This document shows, piece after piece, positions 35,658 to 42,786 of a DNA stretch of 64,000 bases (its first letter is position 1; every line of letters starts with the position of its first letter). This stretch comes from Flavisolibacter nicotianae (lineage in GTDB: Bacteria; Bacteroidota; Bacteroidia; Chitinophagales; Chitinophagaceae), in the NCBI RefSeq assembly GCF_003628535.1, contig NZ_RBCI01000001.1, forward strand, positions 868,001-932,000. The letters are read 5' to 3'. The translations under genes and the position numbers were made by a program. Under the pieces are notes generated by a model, which ran no database searches, was not told the DNA's origin, and worked only from the letters and a program-made list of their open reading frames with translations.

Positions 35658-37853
35658 TGTGAGGTTTTCTGTCGCCTGCTTCTTTTGTTCCTCCTGTCGG
35701 CGGTAGTCATTCATAACCGCCCTGATTTCTCCATAGGAAAAATCTTCCGGCAACTGTTGTTTAATGGCCGTGGCTGTCAGTCCGGCTGTGTCAATAGCTG
35801 CCAGAATTGTCTTGCTTCGGTTTGGAGGAACCAGCTCTTCCAGGGCAAGTTCGCCGGTATAAATAAACGAGGAGAGGTGGCTTTCAATCGTAGTCGCTGC
35901 GAGGTTTCGCAACTGTGCGATTTCCTCTACCGATTTTCCCTCCCGGTATAAGGCCAACGTATCGCGGTTGCTGGCACCCTTTACAGGCTTTTCTTTTTTG
36001 CCTTTAAGAACAGCAGCTTGTGGCTTTACGGCCGGCGCTTCGAATTGAACAAAAACGAGCTCGCCATACACTAACTGATTTAATCTTTGCAATTGCTGCA
36101 GTACAACAGTTTCTGTTCCCCGAAGCTCCTTTACATATTTGGTCACTTTGCTTGCAAAACGCAAAGAAGAGAGGTGTTCCTGCAGGGGGTGAATGACTTC
36201 GTCAGCCAGCGCCTTGGCAAAATAGATGATGGCCTTGTTAACCCGTTGCTGCAACAGATCACGGTCGCCGGTTTGAATTACCTGCCGGAGCTGCGCCTGA
36301 AACTTTTCAGCAATCCCTGCCTGTTCTCTTACCTTGCTCAGGATTGAGTTACAGAGAGAGAAAGCTGTGTCCGGATCGGGAAGTTTTTTTCCTTGGATAT
36401 TTTCTTTCCATTCCTGCAAGGCCGCAACCACCTTGCTCCAGTTGAATGTTTTTACCAGCAATTCCGCCTGGAATTTTTCTTTTTCCTCTCTCAGCAGCGC
36501 CTGGAGGTGTTCATCGCTTTGTTCCCGCTGGGCAAAGGCAAGTACACGCCGGTCGGTGGCAATGGCATTGGAATAAATCCTGGAATGCAGAACAAGGCCG
36601 TCCAGCGAAGTACAGCGGCTAAGCGCCACATAAACCTGTCCTGCTGCAAACGAAGCACCGGCATCAATCACTGCTTTTTCGAACGTAAGGCCCTGGCTTT
36701 TATGAATGGTTATCGCCCAGGCCAGTCGAACCGGAAATTGCTTGAAATTGCCGAGCTCTTCTTCTTCTACCTCATTCTTCTCCTTGTTATAATTGTAGCG
36801 GATATTTTTCCATGTTTCCTTTTCCAACACAAGCTCTTCGTCATCATCAAACGTAACGGTGATTTCTTCGCCTCTTATTTTTTTGACGATCGCCAGGCGG
36901 CCGTTGTAATAGCGGCGCTCTGTACCCGAATCGTTTTTAATGAACATCACTTGTGCCCCTTGCTTAAGCTGGAGGTTCATTTCGGTAGGCAATGCTTTCT
37001 CCGAAAACTCGCCACTGACTTCAGCTGTAAATGTGTGCGTCGGGCCGCTCAGCTTTTTCAGCTCCGCTTCGTTAATAACGTCTGCCTTCCGGTTATGCGT
37101 TGTCAGCGTGATATAATTTTCGCCGGCCGGTGGATTAAAGGCAGGCTGGTACCGGTCGTTTAGTTCTTCCAGGTCTTCGCGTTGCGGAACATTGTTTCGG
37201 ACCCGGTTGAGGATGTCGATAAAATGCTGTTCGCTTTGCCGGTAAATTTTCTTGAGTTCAATGTAAAGCGGCGGTGCTTCCTTCACGACCTGGGCATCGA
37301 AAAAAAACGGGCTGTTGTAATGGTCTCCCAGAATGCTCCACTCTTGTTGGGCGATCACCGGCGGCAGTTGAAAAAGGTCGCCAATATAAAGCACCTGCAC
37401 ACCGCCGAAAGGCACATCGTAGCGCTTGCGAAAATGCCGTAGGATTGTGTCCATGGCATCCAGCATGTCACACCGCACCATGCTGACTTCATCGATGATC
37501 AGCAGTTCCAGTTCTTGCAAGAGTTCCCGCTTGCTGGTTGTAAAAAATATATTCCGGAACAAACTGTGCTTGTCCGTTGCAGGCCCGTTGCCATTGTAGT
37601 TGTTCAGCGAGTCGGGGACAAAAGGCCCAAACGGCAATTGAAAAAACGAGTGCATGGTTACACCGCCGGCATTGATGGCTGCTACTCCTGTCGGAGCAAC
37701 GATCACCGCATTCTTCTTCGTGTTTTCCCTGATGTATTTTAAAAATGTGGTCTTCCCCGTACCGGCCTTGCCGGTCAGGAAAAGATGTCGCGACGTATAA
37801 TTCACCAGATCAGCGGCCAGGGCAAAAAGTGTATTTGTGCTGTCGTGTTGCAT
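35655..37853 (-). CDS. PIF1-like superfamily 1B helicase
   Basis: A 732-residue SF1B helicase. Walker A is LTGKAGTGKTTFLKYI (about 26-41), with VIVAPTGVAAINAGGVTMHS (motif Ia), LLIIDEVSMVRCDMLDAM (motif II), YIGDLFQLPPV (motif III) and the C-terminal RecA lobe ending AITIHKSQGLTFEKAVID and QVYVALSRCTSLDGLVL (motifs V and VI). The middle and C-terminal parts are helical. The last ~110 residues contain an HTH-type module (LALYREGKSVEEIAQLRNLA, ATTIESHLSSFIYTGEL) also found at the C-terminus of some RecQ helicases. A role in replication or repair is likely. It is a single gene on the minus strand. Confidence 0.92.
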   Translation of the reverse strand: MQHDSTNTLFALAADLVNYTSRHLFLTGKAGTGKTTFLKYIRENTKKNAVIVAPTGVAAINAGGVTMHSFFQLPFGPFVPDSLNNYNGNGPATDKHSLFRNIFFTTSKRELLQELELLIIDEVSMVRCDMLDAMDTILRHFRKRYDVPFGGVQVLYIGDLFQLPPVIAQQEWSILGDHYNSPFFFDAQVVKEAPPLYIELKKIYRQSEQHFIDILNRVRNNVPQREDLEELNDRYQPAFNPPAGENYITLTTHNRKADVINEAELKKLSGPTHTFTAEVSGEFSEKALPTEMNLQLKQGAQVMFIKNDSGTERRYYNGRLAIVKKIRGEEITVTFDDDEELVLEKETWKNIRYNYNKEKNEVEEEELGNFKQFPVRLAWAITIHKSQGLTFEKAVIDAGASFAAGQVYVALSRCTSLDGLVLHSRIYSNAIATDRRVLAFAQREQSDEHLQALLREEKEKFQAELLVKTFNWSKVVAALQEWKENIQGKKLPDPDTAFSLCNSILSKVREQAGIAEKFQAQLRQVIQTGDRDLLQQRVNKAIIYFAKALADEVIHPLQEHLSSLRFASKVTKYVKELRGTETVVLQQLQRLNQLVYGELVFVQFEAPAVKPQAAVLKGKKEKPVKGASNRDTLALYREGKSVEEIAQLRNLAATTIESHLSSFIYTGELALEELVPPNRSKTILAAIDTAGLTATAIKQQLPEDFSYGEIRAVMNDYRRQEEQKKQATENLT

Positions 37854-37960
37854 TCAGAAAGGGCCTCTAAAATATGTTGATTTTTTTTAAACCGTATCGA
37901 TAAGCCTGTCTAAATTACACCAGATCAATGGCAAAAAACCTTTCAGTTTTGGTAAAAAAA

Positions 37961-37985
37961 AGAAAAGGGATATTCTCCCTTTTCT
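37961..37985. terminator. hairpin downstream of ssb
   Basis: Stem AGAAAAGGGA/TCCCTTTTCT with a 5-nt loop. Read on the minus strand the stem is followed by TTTTTTTACC, a good T run, so it ends the ssb transcript. Confidence 0.88.
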
Positions 37986-37994
37986 ATCTGATAA

Positions 37995-38354
37995 TCAATC
38001 TTCTATAACAGGTTTAGCCGCCGGAGTGCCGAGCAGGAGCAGTTCGGCAACATGGATTTCCGTAACGTACCGTTTTACCCCTTCCTTATCCGTATAATTG
38101 CGATTGACCAGTTTCCCTTCCAGTGCGACTTCCGTGCCCTTGTCGAGATATTTTTGGGCAATGTCGGCCACCCTGCCAAAAGCCACCAGGTTATGCCATT
38201 GGGTGTCGGTTACTTTTACACCCTGGGCATTGCGGTACACTTCATTGGTTGCCACAGAAAAGCGAACCAGTTTTTTGTCGTTTTCAAAGGTGTGGGTTTG
38301 GGGTTTGCCTCCTACGTGGCCGATCAACTGCACTCTGTTTTTAAGAGCATACAT
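37995..38354 (-). CDS. ssb: single-stranded DNA-binding protein
   Basis: 119 residues from the ATG at 38354; a 26-residue extension upstream is not needed. The OB fold is clear: NRVQLIGHVGGKPQTHTFEN, KLVRFSVATNEVYRN, TQWHNLVAFGRVADIAQKYL and KGTEVALEGKLVNRNYTDKEG. The protein is short, and its acidic C-terminal tail (KPVIED) lacks the usual DDDIPF tip that recruits partner proteins. It may therefore be a secondary SSB or use another contact mode. It is divergent from the small interrupted gene described next. Confidence 0.93.
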   Translation of the reverse strand: MYALKNRVQLIGHVGGKPQTHTFENDKKLVRFSVATNEVYRNAQGVKVTDTQWHNLVAFGRVADIAQKYLDKGTEVALEGKLVNRNYTDKEGVKRYVTEIHVAELLLLGTPAAKPVIED

Positions 38355-38370
38355 AACGTTTGATTTAAGC

Positions 38371-38526
38371 ATGAAAAAATTTGTTATCCCAGTTGTTAGC
38401 GGCGCCTTGCAACAACACCACAAAAATGACATGGCCAGGAAGCCGCACTCGGTATTTAGTCGTTTGCTTTCGAATGAAAGCGTTTATAAGCGTTTGTACA
38501 CGGATAAGGAATTGAGTACCTGGTAG
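38371..38526 (+). pseudogene. small gene interrupted at its 3' end by the transposon
   Basis: From the ATG at 38371 (or 38431, MARKPHSVFSRLL) a frame runs to the transposon edge and ends TW-stop within the terminal repeat. If the element and one target copy are removed, the frame continues from 42777 as LLER and stops at TGA 42788-42790. That stop overlaps the ATG of the zinc-ribbon gene (42787) in the classic ATGA form. The original product would be 54 (or 34) residues, with a basic, helix-like end VYKRLYTDKELSTLLER. The overlap strongly suggests a real translationally coupled pair before insertion. The function is unknown. Confidence 0.6.
38514..38521. repeat. left 8-bp target site duplication
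   Basis: GAGTACCT immediately precedes the left terminal repeat. The identical octamer follows the right repeat at 42769-42776. Confidence 0.93.
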
Positions 38527-38537
38527 TGTCTCAGTTT
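38522..38537 (+). repeat. left terminal inverted repeat
   Basis: GGTAGTGTCTCAGTTT, identical to the inverted right end. After one mismatch, AAA also matches. Confidence 0.92.
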
Positions 38538-38826
38538 GAAATGTTAAAAACCCGGAGGGTTGGCAAAATGGTGAGGACATTTAAAAACCAACCCTCAGAT
38601 AGCGGAATACCTGAACCCTTACCGGGAGACCTGGATGCCTCAGAGTTAGTCTTTAGAATGTGAAGAACTCGTTGTAAATCAGCTATTGTGTACGGTAGCA
38701 CCATAGCAATACGGCCGAAAACGGATCTACAGCAGCGAATAATATAGCAATTATTTTTTCACAAAAAAAATGATATGTGGATAAGTCTTTACACTGGAAT
38801 TGCATTATTATTGCATTGAAATTACT
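38538..38826. other. left subterminal region of the transposon, no confident gene
   Basis: Contains a 9-bp inverted repeat GAGGGTTGG (38555-38563) and CCAACCCTC (38588-38596). One frame in this part (about 38575-38648) reads NPQIAEYLNPYRETWMPQS before a stop and could be the tail of an older gene. A TGTGGATAA DnaA-box-like site lies at about 38775-38783. No complete gene is seen. Confidence 0.5.
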
Positions 38827-39294
38827 ATGATCCCCGTAAACTCTCCAGCCAAATCCCGAAAAGATACTACTCAGAAATGGGAAACGCAAGAGAATGCTGT
38901 AACCCATAATGATGTAATTGATGCGTTTTTGACAGGTAAGGAAGTCGGACGCTCTGAACAGCTTTCTGTAAATCTTCGTCTATTTGGAGAGAATTATGAA
39001 AAGGCAAAAAGCCTTTCCGAAACTTTGCATAAGCAACTCGAAAGTATGGGCTTTAAGGTAGTGGGGCTTCATCTTCGTGCAGATTCTATTACTTCCTTCA
39101 ATACGCTCCTTATTGTTGATAAGATGGATTATCTCAATGAAAGTTTTTTGAAATCTTTTAGCATTGCCCGTGCATTTAAAAATGATGCCGATAGCGATAC
39201 CTTCAATATTGCATTTACTTTTACTCCTGACTCCGATACCTTGGATGAAAATTGTTTAGAACACGATGGGTTCTTCGCAAAATACAAGAAATAG
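38827..39294 (+). CDS. first gene of a two-gene module, unknown (possible antitoxin)
   Basis: 155 residues from the ATG at 38827. It is soluble and acidic, with no signal peptide. The N-terminal part contains THNDVIDAFLTGKEVGRSEQ and a helix FGENYEKAKSLSETLHKQLE. The middle is alpha/beta (MGFKVVGLHLRADSITSFNT, LLIVDKMDYLNESF) and the end reads FNIAFTFTPDS and HDGFFAKYKK. I do not recognise a named family. Its last 29 bp overlap the next gene, so the two are translationally coupled. Because the partner looks like a HEPN protein, an antitoxin or regulatory role is plausible, but this is inference. Confidence 0.7.
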   Translation: MIPVNSPAKSRKDTTQKWETQENAVTHNDVIDAFLTGKEVGRSEQLSVNLRLFGENYEKAKSLSETLHKQLESMGFKVVGLHLRADSITSFNTLLIVDKMDYLNESFLKSFSIARAFKNDADSDTFNIAFTFTPDSDTLDENCLEHDGFFAKYKK

Positions 39295-39709
39295 TATTGA
39301 GGTTTTTCAGCATGGCGAACACAATGAAGAGGTCTGTGACCTCTTAAACGTTGAGAAGAAGTACCGAGATTGGATTATTACTACGGCTTTTTATGCTTCG
39401 CTACATTTTGTTTCCTGCAAAATATTTCCATTCAAACATCCAATTAAGGCGTCTGATCCCATTGAGATAAAATCAATCGAAGAGTGGCAGAGGTTTAAAA
39501 ATTATGCATCAAACAAGCGCCACGATTTGTTAGCTGAACTTGTGTCAAGGTTTTGCACTGACATATCTGAAAAATATGATTGGCTATTGAGTACTGCAAA
39601 AACAAGTAGATACCATCAGTTTCAATATGGAGATGTGCAAATTTCTGACCTTGCAGTAAGCTATATGAAAGCAATAAAGAAAAGCTGTCAGCCAAAAGTG
39701 AAGAAATAA
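39266..39709 (+). CDS. HEPN-like domain protein, second gene of the module
   Basis: A 147-residue all-helical protein. The helix YRDWIITTAFYASLHFVSCKI is typical of HEPN proteins (W-x5-A-x-Y-A-x2-H pattern). A later basic stretch, NYASNKRHDLLAELVSRF, contains an R-H pair that could form the RNase-type motif, and YDWLLSTAKTSRYHQFQ matches the usual closing helix. HEPN proteins often act as RNase toxins in two-gene modules. The gene overlaps the preceding one by 29 bp and ends directly (0 bp) at the 3' end of the convergent transposase gene. The toxin role is inferred, and the catalytic spacing is not a perfect match to R-x4-6-H. Confidence 0.7.
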   Translation: MGSSQNTRNSIEVFQHGEHNEEVCDLLNVEKKYRDWIITTAFYASLHFVSCKIFPFKHPIKASDPIEIKSIEEWQRFKNYASNKRHDLLAELVSRFCTDISEKYDWLLSTAKTSRYHQFQYGDVQISDLAVSYMKAIKKSCQPKVKK

Positions 39710-40537
39710 TCAGTCTGCCAACTTCACAATATCCTCAATACTCATCAGCCGCTTAATTAATCCTGCCTGCATTGCTGGCGGCACTCTCAAAGACTTATGT
39801 ATTTTGACAAAATTGTAATACACAAAATGCAGGGCAATGGCGTGACAATGGTTATCGACCTTCTTTGAAAAAGCATTGGTCAGTCTGGTAAACCTTCTCA
39901 TGTGCATACGCATAGTGAGGTTTTGTCTTTCCACATACGAGGTACTGATGTGCTTTTCGTCAGGCTGGCCGGAAACAATGGTTTTCTTTGCACCAATGTA
40001 TTCAGTCGGACTATACTTTCTTTCCTGTTTACTGTTGCCGCTTTCGCCACCGTATAGTTTCACCAATTGGGCGAAATCTATATCCGCTCCAAAGTGACTG
40101 CCAATGGCATCCAAGTACGCTCTCAAGCCATCGGTCGTTAACTGCACCTTATTAGCTAATCTTGCCTTTACATCCTGCATAAATTCATGGGCTGCATACG
40201 CATCCCGCTGGCCTACGTGCCATGAAACAACCAGTTTTGTATCGGCGTCTATGCCTACCCATGTCCATACATCACCGGCATAATCTTCCATGCCTTCCGG
40301 TACATTCTTCTGCTTAGAGTAAACAAACGACCAGATTTCATCGCATTGCACCCGCTTTGCTGTAATGCCTTTTACCGTTTCATCATGGAATTTCTCACAA
40401 GCCCTGCCTACGTCCACTAACAGTTTAGTAACTGTGTTGATAGACACATCGGCAATGCGGGAGGTAGAGCGCAAGGAATTACCCTCAACAAGCAGATTAA
40501 TAATCTGAACTCTTTTCTGTAAAGGCAACTTATTCAT
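39710..40537 (-). CDS. IS1-family transposase
   Basis: 275 residues with the single-frame IS1-type layout found in Bacteroidota and Cyanobacteria. The N-terminal HTH region reads KRVQIINLLVEGNSLRSTSR and ADVSINTVTKLLVDVG. The catalytic domain contains RVQCDEIWSFVYSKQKN (first Asp), VWTWVGIDADTKLVVSW, QLTTDGLRAYLDAIGSHFG (second Asp) and HISTSYVERQNLTMRMHMRR (Glu). All DDE positions look intact, so the enzyme may be active. Its own promoter with a palindrome lies immediately upstream (40542-40576). Confidence 0.95.
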   Translation of the reverse strand: MNKLPLQKRVQIINLLVEGNSLRSTSRIADVSINTVTKLLVDVGRACEKFHDETVKGITAKRVQCDEIWSFVYSKQKNVPEGMEDYAGDVWTWVGIDADTKLVVSWHVGQRDAYAAHEFMQDVKARLANKVQLTTDGLRAYLDAIGSHFGADIDFAQLVKLYGGESGNSKQERKYSPTEYIGAKKTIVSGQPDEKHISTSYVERQNLTMRMHMRRFTRLTNAFSKKVDNHCHAIALHFVYYNFVKIHKSLRVPPAMQAGLIKRLMSIEDIVKLAD

Positions 40538-40541
40538 AAAA

Positions 40542-40571
40542 CAAAGGTATGCTTTATGCTTAAACGCTCAA
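40542..40571 (-). promoter_or_regulatory. transposase promoter
   Basis: On the minus strand TTG (40571-40569), a 19-bp spacer and TACCTTTG (40549-40542), ending 4 nt before the transposase ATG. This is a full consensus and a likely leaderless transcript. Confidence 0.75.
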
Positions 40572-40576
40572 GCATA
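40555..40576. promoter_or_regulatory. palindrome over the transposase promoter
   Basis: TATGCTT (40555-40561) and AAGCATA (40570-40576) flank 8 bp and span the -33 region. A related dyad (GATGCTTA/TAAGCATC) lies near the right end of the element at 42713-42734, so a shared binding protein, perhaps the transposase, is possible. Confidence 0.5.
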
Positions 40577-40625
40577 AATTTTATTTCATTGCTCTCAAAC
40601 TTTCTCTATTTTTGAAATGAAAATG

Positions 40626-40699
40626 TAGTGCCGGTGGGGGACGATCCCACAACTTCCGACTTAGCAGGTCGGTACTCTGTCCGGTTGAGTTACGGCACT
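40626..40699 (-). tRNA. tRNA with GCU (Ser) anticodon but class I structure
   Basis: On the minus strand a complete cloverleaf can be drawn: 7-bp acceptor AGTGCCG/CGGCACT, U8-A9, 4-bp D stem ACTC/GAGT with GG in the loop, 5-bp anticodon stem CCGAC/GTCGG with loop CTGCTAA (anticodon GCT), a 5-nt variable region AAGTT, 5-bp T stem GTGGG/CCCAC and discriminator A. Bacterial tRNA-Ser has a long variable arm, and this one does not. The T loop reads ATCGTCC, so the usual T54-A58 pair is replaced by A-T. No CCA is encoded. It lies inside the transposon, between the transposase and the 330-residue gene. Confidence 0.8.
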
Positions 40700-40715
40700 T
40701 TCCTTTAGCAATAAT

Positions 40716-40752
40716 CAAGCTCCTGAGGCGGTCAAACTTCGAGGGGCTTTTT
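40716..40752 (+). terminator. terminator-like hairpin on the plus strand
   Basis: AAGCTCC pairs with GGGGCTT across a loop of about 18 nt and is followed by TTTTTA. No plus-strand gene ends here, so it may be a relic or block read-through. The remaining ~110 bp to 40860 hold nothing recognisable. Confidence 0.45.
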
Positions 40753-40860
40753 TATTTGCCTAAGCTGAAACAAACCTATGACATGGTGGCACGAAAATGG
40801 GGTGAAACGGGGTGAAGAAGGGGTGAATTTACCCATTCAAAAAGGCTGATAACTAAGAAG

Positions 40861-41853
40861 TTATTTTATATTATTTGGATTATCTTTCTTTGCCCTGTTG
40901 TGCAGTTCAATGAATTTTCCTGTCCAGAATTTAGCATCCTCAACATCAAAATTGCTCCACAGACGACCTAATTTACCTACGCTCAATTGTTCGTTTTCCT
41001 TCTTGCTTTTTACCTGAAAACTGTCGGCAATGAACTGATGAAGTTCTTTGTAAGTAGTAGTTTCTATAATTTTTAATTCGTATAGCATTTTAAACAGAAA
41101 TAAAAGTCGAGAGGCTGTTAGATTGACCTTAATCTTGGTTTGTTTATAAAGTGTTTCCGGCAAAGGTTGCAGAGTGGCTGGTTTTATTGCTTGTAAATGC
41201 CCTATCGCTATTGTTCCAGGCTTTATTTTTCCGGCCTCGTATCTTTCTATGTGCTTTTGGATTGCACTTTTAAAATTCTCAATGATCCCTTTAAGGAAGT
41301 CAATGTATTGCGGCAGATAGCTTTTGTCAATTAACTCAGGGGTTTCAGTATTGCAGTAAAACCATGAATTTGTAATAGTTCTCTTTTTAGGATAGCGGCC
41401 AACTGTATAGCCGCCAGCCATAAAAGCTGCCGGTATTAATGTATTTTCTACCTCATACTTTTCGCCATGAGGCCTGTTGAAATCAACTGTCAATCTGAAT
41501 TTCAGCTCATCCTCTTTTATTTTCTGCTCGTATTTGACATAAGCCTTATCATTATAGTCGTCAACCAACTTTGAAAGGTATTGTATGTTAATGCCTGTAA
41601 TTCTCCAATCATTAAGCCATAGTTTCAAATCCTCAAACATTACCATCTGGGCATTTTCATTGGCGGTTAAAATTGTCTGGATGATTTCATCTTCCATTAA
41701 CCTATGTGTCCGCAGAGTATTTTCGTAGTAGGTGTCCAAATAACCATAATGATGCGCACCTGAGAATCTCGATATGTGATCTGCTATCCGGCCAATTTCA
41801 TAATATTCTAAGGTGAACTTGATTGCAAGGTTTATTCTTGGAAAAACAAGCAT
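40861..41853 (-). CDS. transposon passenger protein of unknown function, 330 aa
   Basis: A soluble 330-residue protein, mostly helical and charged. The N-terminal half includes HHYGYLDTYYENTLRTHRLM and EDLKLWLNDWRITGINIQYL; the middle has TLIPAAFMAGGYTVGRYPKK. The C-terminal ~90 residues (VNLTASRLLFLFKMLYELKI, KELHQFIADSFQVKSKKENEQ, AKFWTGKFIELHNRA) faintly resemble the C-terminal part of Bacteroidota mobile-element regulators such as RteC. That resemblance is weak and no function is assigned. It is upstream of the tRNA and transposase on the same strand. Confidence 0.75.
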   Translation of the reverse strand: MLVFPRINLAIKFTLEYYEIGRIADHISRFSGAHHYGYLDTYYENTLRTHRLMEDEIIQTILTANENAQMVMFEDLKLWLNDWRITGINIQYLSKLVDDYNDKAYVKYEQKIKEDELKFRLTVDFNRPHGEKYEVENTLIPAAFMAGGYTVGRYPKKRTITNSWFYCNTETPELIDKSYLPQYIDFLKGIIENFKSAIQKHIERYEAGKIKPGTIAIGHLQAIKPATLQPLPETLYKQTKIKVNLTASRLLFLFKMLYELKIIETTTYKELHQFIADSFQVKSKKENEQLSVGKLGRLWSNFDVEDAKFWTGKFIELHNRAKKDNPNNIK

Positions 41854-41969
41854 TAGAAGCAGTTGGAATGGTGGCTTAATTGCTTCTAAAATAAGAATAT
41901 TGCAGCAAGCTATTCCATGAAGTACAATTAATTGCTACATTTAAAATAACCAAACAAGTAGAGCTGTTT

Positions 41970-42452
41970 ATGAGAAAAATCCTTTTCCCCCTCCTGCTTT
42001 TAATTACCACAAATGCGTTTTCGCAAATAGACCACATCAAGGTACTAATAGGAAGACCTGAAAGTGCTATCAGAGAGTATTTTGATTCCCTCAATCATTT
42101 GAAGAGCAACCCTGCTTACCGGATTGATCGGGACGTTGCGGAAAATGGGGATTTGATGCTGTCTGTTAGTTTTTCGCTTAAAGACGAAGATTTCTATACC
42201 TGTATAGGTATTGCTGTCGTGTTTATTAGGATTTCAGGTGGCGAAGAAATTTGCAGAACGCAGGTGGTGCATGGTAGTTCCAAAAATGCACAGCCCAATC
42301 TAGCCTACATAAAAGACAACTATAAGTATATAAAAGAGAATTATTGGGAGCGGGCAATTGCCCCCGGCGCTAAAATAGGCGCAGAGTTCAAGTCCGAGAT
42401 GGTAAATAACCATTCCTCCTATACAATTGCTTATTGGGCAATAATGGAATAA
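41970..42452 (+). CDS. secreted transposon passenger protein, unknown
   Basis: 160 residues with a good signal peptide (RKILFPLLLLITTNAFSQ), so exported. The mature part is alpha/beta-like (IGRPESAIREYFDSLNHLKS, GDLMLSVSFSLKDEDFYTCI, YIKDNYKYIKENYWERAIAP, SYTIAYWAIME). Two Cys are present. No family is recognised. It is convergent with the adjacent KGG-motif gene with no gap: the stop ends at 42452 and the other gene's 3' end is at 42453. Confidence 0.75.
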   Translation: MRKILFPLLLLITTNAFSQIDHIKVLIGRPESAIREYFDSLNHLKSNPAYRIDRDVAENGDLMLSVSFSLKDEDFYTCIGIAVVFIRISGGEEICRTQVVHGSSKNAQPNLAYIKDNYKYIKENYWERAIAPGAKIGAEFKSEMVNNHSSYTIAYWAIME

Positions 42453-42692
42453 TTATTCTTTGTTCTGTCCCCACCGCTTTTGGGCTGCCTTGATCGCAAT
42501 TTCTTTTCGGCGCTCCGGTGTCAGGGCTTCTTTCCTGGCTTTTCCGCCTTTCAAGCCTCCTTTTCGGCCAAGTATAGCGGCTGCGCTCTTGATTTCATTC
42601 TCGTTGATTGGGTCGGTAGTTTCGCCCGTCGCTATATCGACTACCTGTTTCGCTCTTTGGTTTGTGTCACTTGGACGTTTTGCTTTTGCCAT
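42453..42692 (-). CDS. small basic KGG-motif protein
   Basis: A 79-residue, strongly basic protein. The C-terminal half carries the repeated pattern AAAILGRKGGLKGGKARKEA followed by LTPERRKEIAIKAAQKRWG, which is typical of small 'KGG'-type, presumably nucleic-acid-binding proteins often linked to mobile DNA. The N-terminal half is Lys/Thr-rich and probably flexible. Role unknown. It is the right-most gene of the transposon. Confidence 0.75.
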   Translation of the reverse strand: MAKAKRPSDTNQRAKQVVDIATGETTDPINENEIKSAAAILGRKGGLKGGKARKEALTPERRKEIAIKAAQKRWGQNKE

Positions 42693-42703
42693 GACACAAA
42701 TCT

Positions 42704-42735
42704 AATAAAAAAGATGCTTATTCGGTTAAGCATCT
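42704..42735 (-). terminator. inward-facing terminator at the transposon's right end
   Basis: Stem AGATGCTTA/TAAGCATCT (42712-42720 and 42727-42735); on the minus strand it is followed by TTTTTTA. It would stop transcription entering the element from the right. Confidence 0.75.
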
Positions 42736-42752
42736 GAAAACCACTAACTTTG

Positions 42753-42768
42753 AAACTGAGACACTACC
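42753..42768 (-). repeat. right terminal inverted repeat
   Basis: AAACTGAGACACTACC, the exact reverse complement of the left end. Confidence 0.92.
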
Positions 42769-42776
42769 GAGTACCT
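42769..42776. repeat. right 8-bp target site duplication
   Basis: GAGTACCT, identical to 38514-38521. Confidence 0.93.
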
Positions 42777-42786
42777 TACTGGAACG

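Larger units (their letters stand above)
38522..42768. mobile_element. 4,247-bp IS1-type transposon with passenger genes
   Basis: The ends are perfect 16-bp inverted repeats, GGTAGTGTCTCAGTTT (38522-38537) and its complement (42753-42768), flanked by identical GAGTACCT octamers. A single IS1-family transposase lies at 39710-40537. IS1-type elements make 8-9 bp duplications, so the 8-bp copies fit. A plain IS1-type element is under 1 kb; this one holds about 3.3 kb of extra DNA with five protein genes and a tRNA. No internal copy of the terminal repeat was found, so it appears to be one unit rather than a composite. It is visibly more AT-rich than the flanks. Confidence 0.88.

Noticed and set aside
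38568-38663. 31-codon frame near the left end of the transposon
   Set aside because: Too short and without supporting features. A different frame in the same bases reads more like a protein tail, so neither is claimed as a gene.
39710-40860. A separate short IS inside the larger element
   Set aside because: No GGTAGTGTCTC-like repeats or short duplications flank the transposase itself, so the outer ends are its only recognisable ends.
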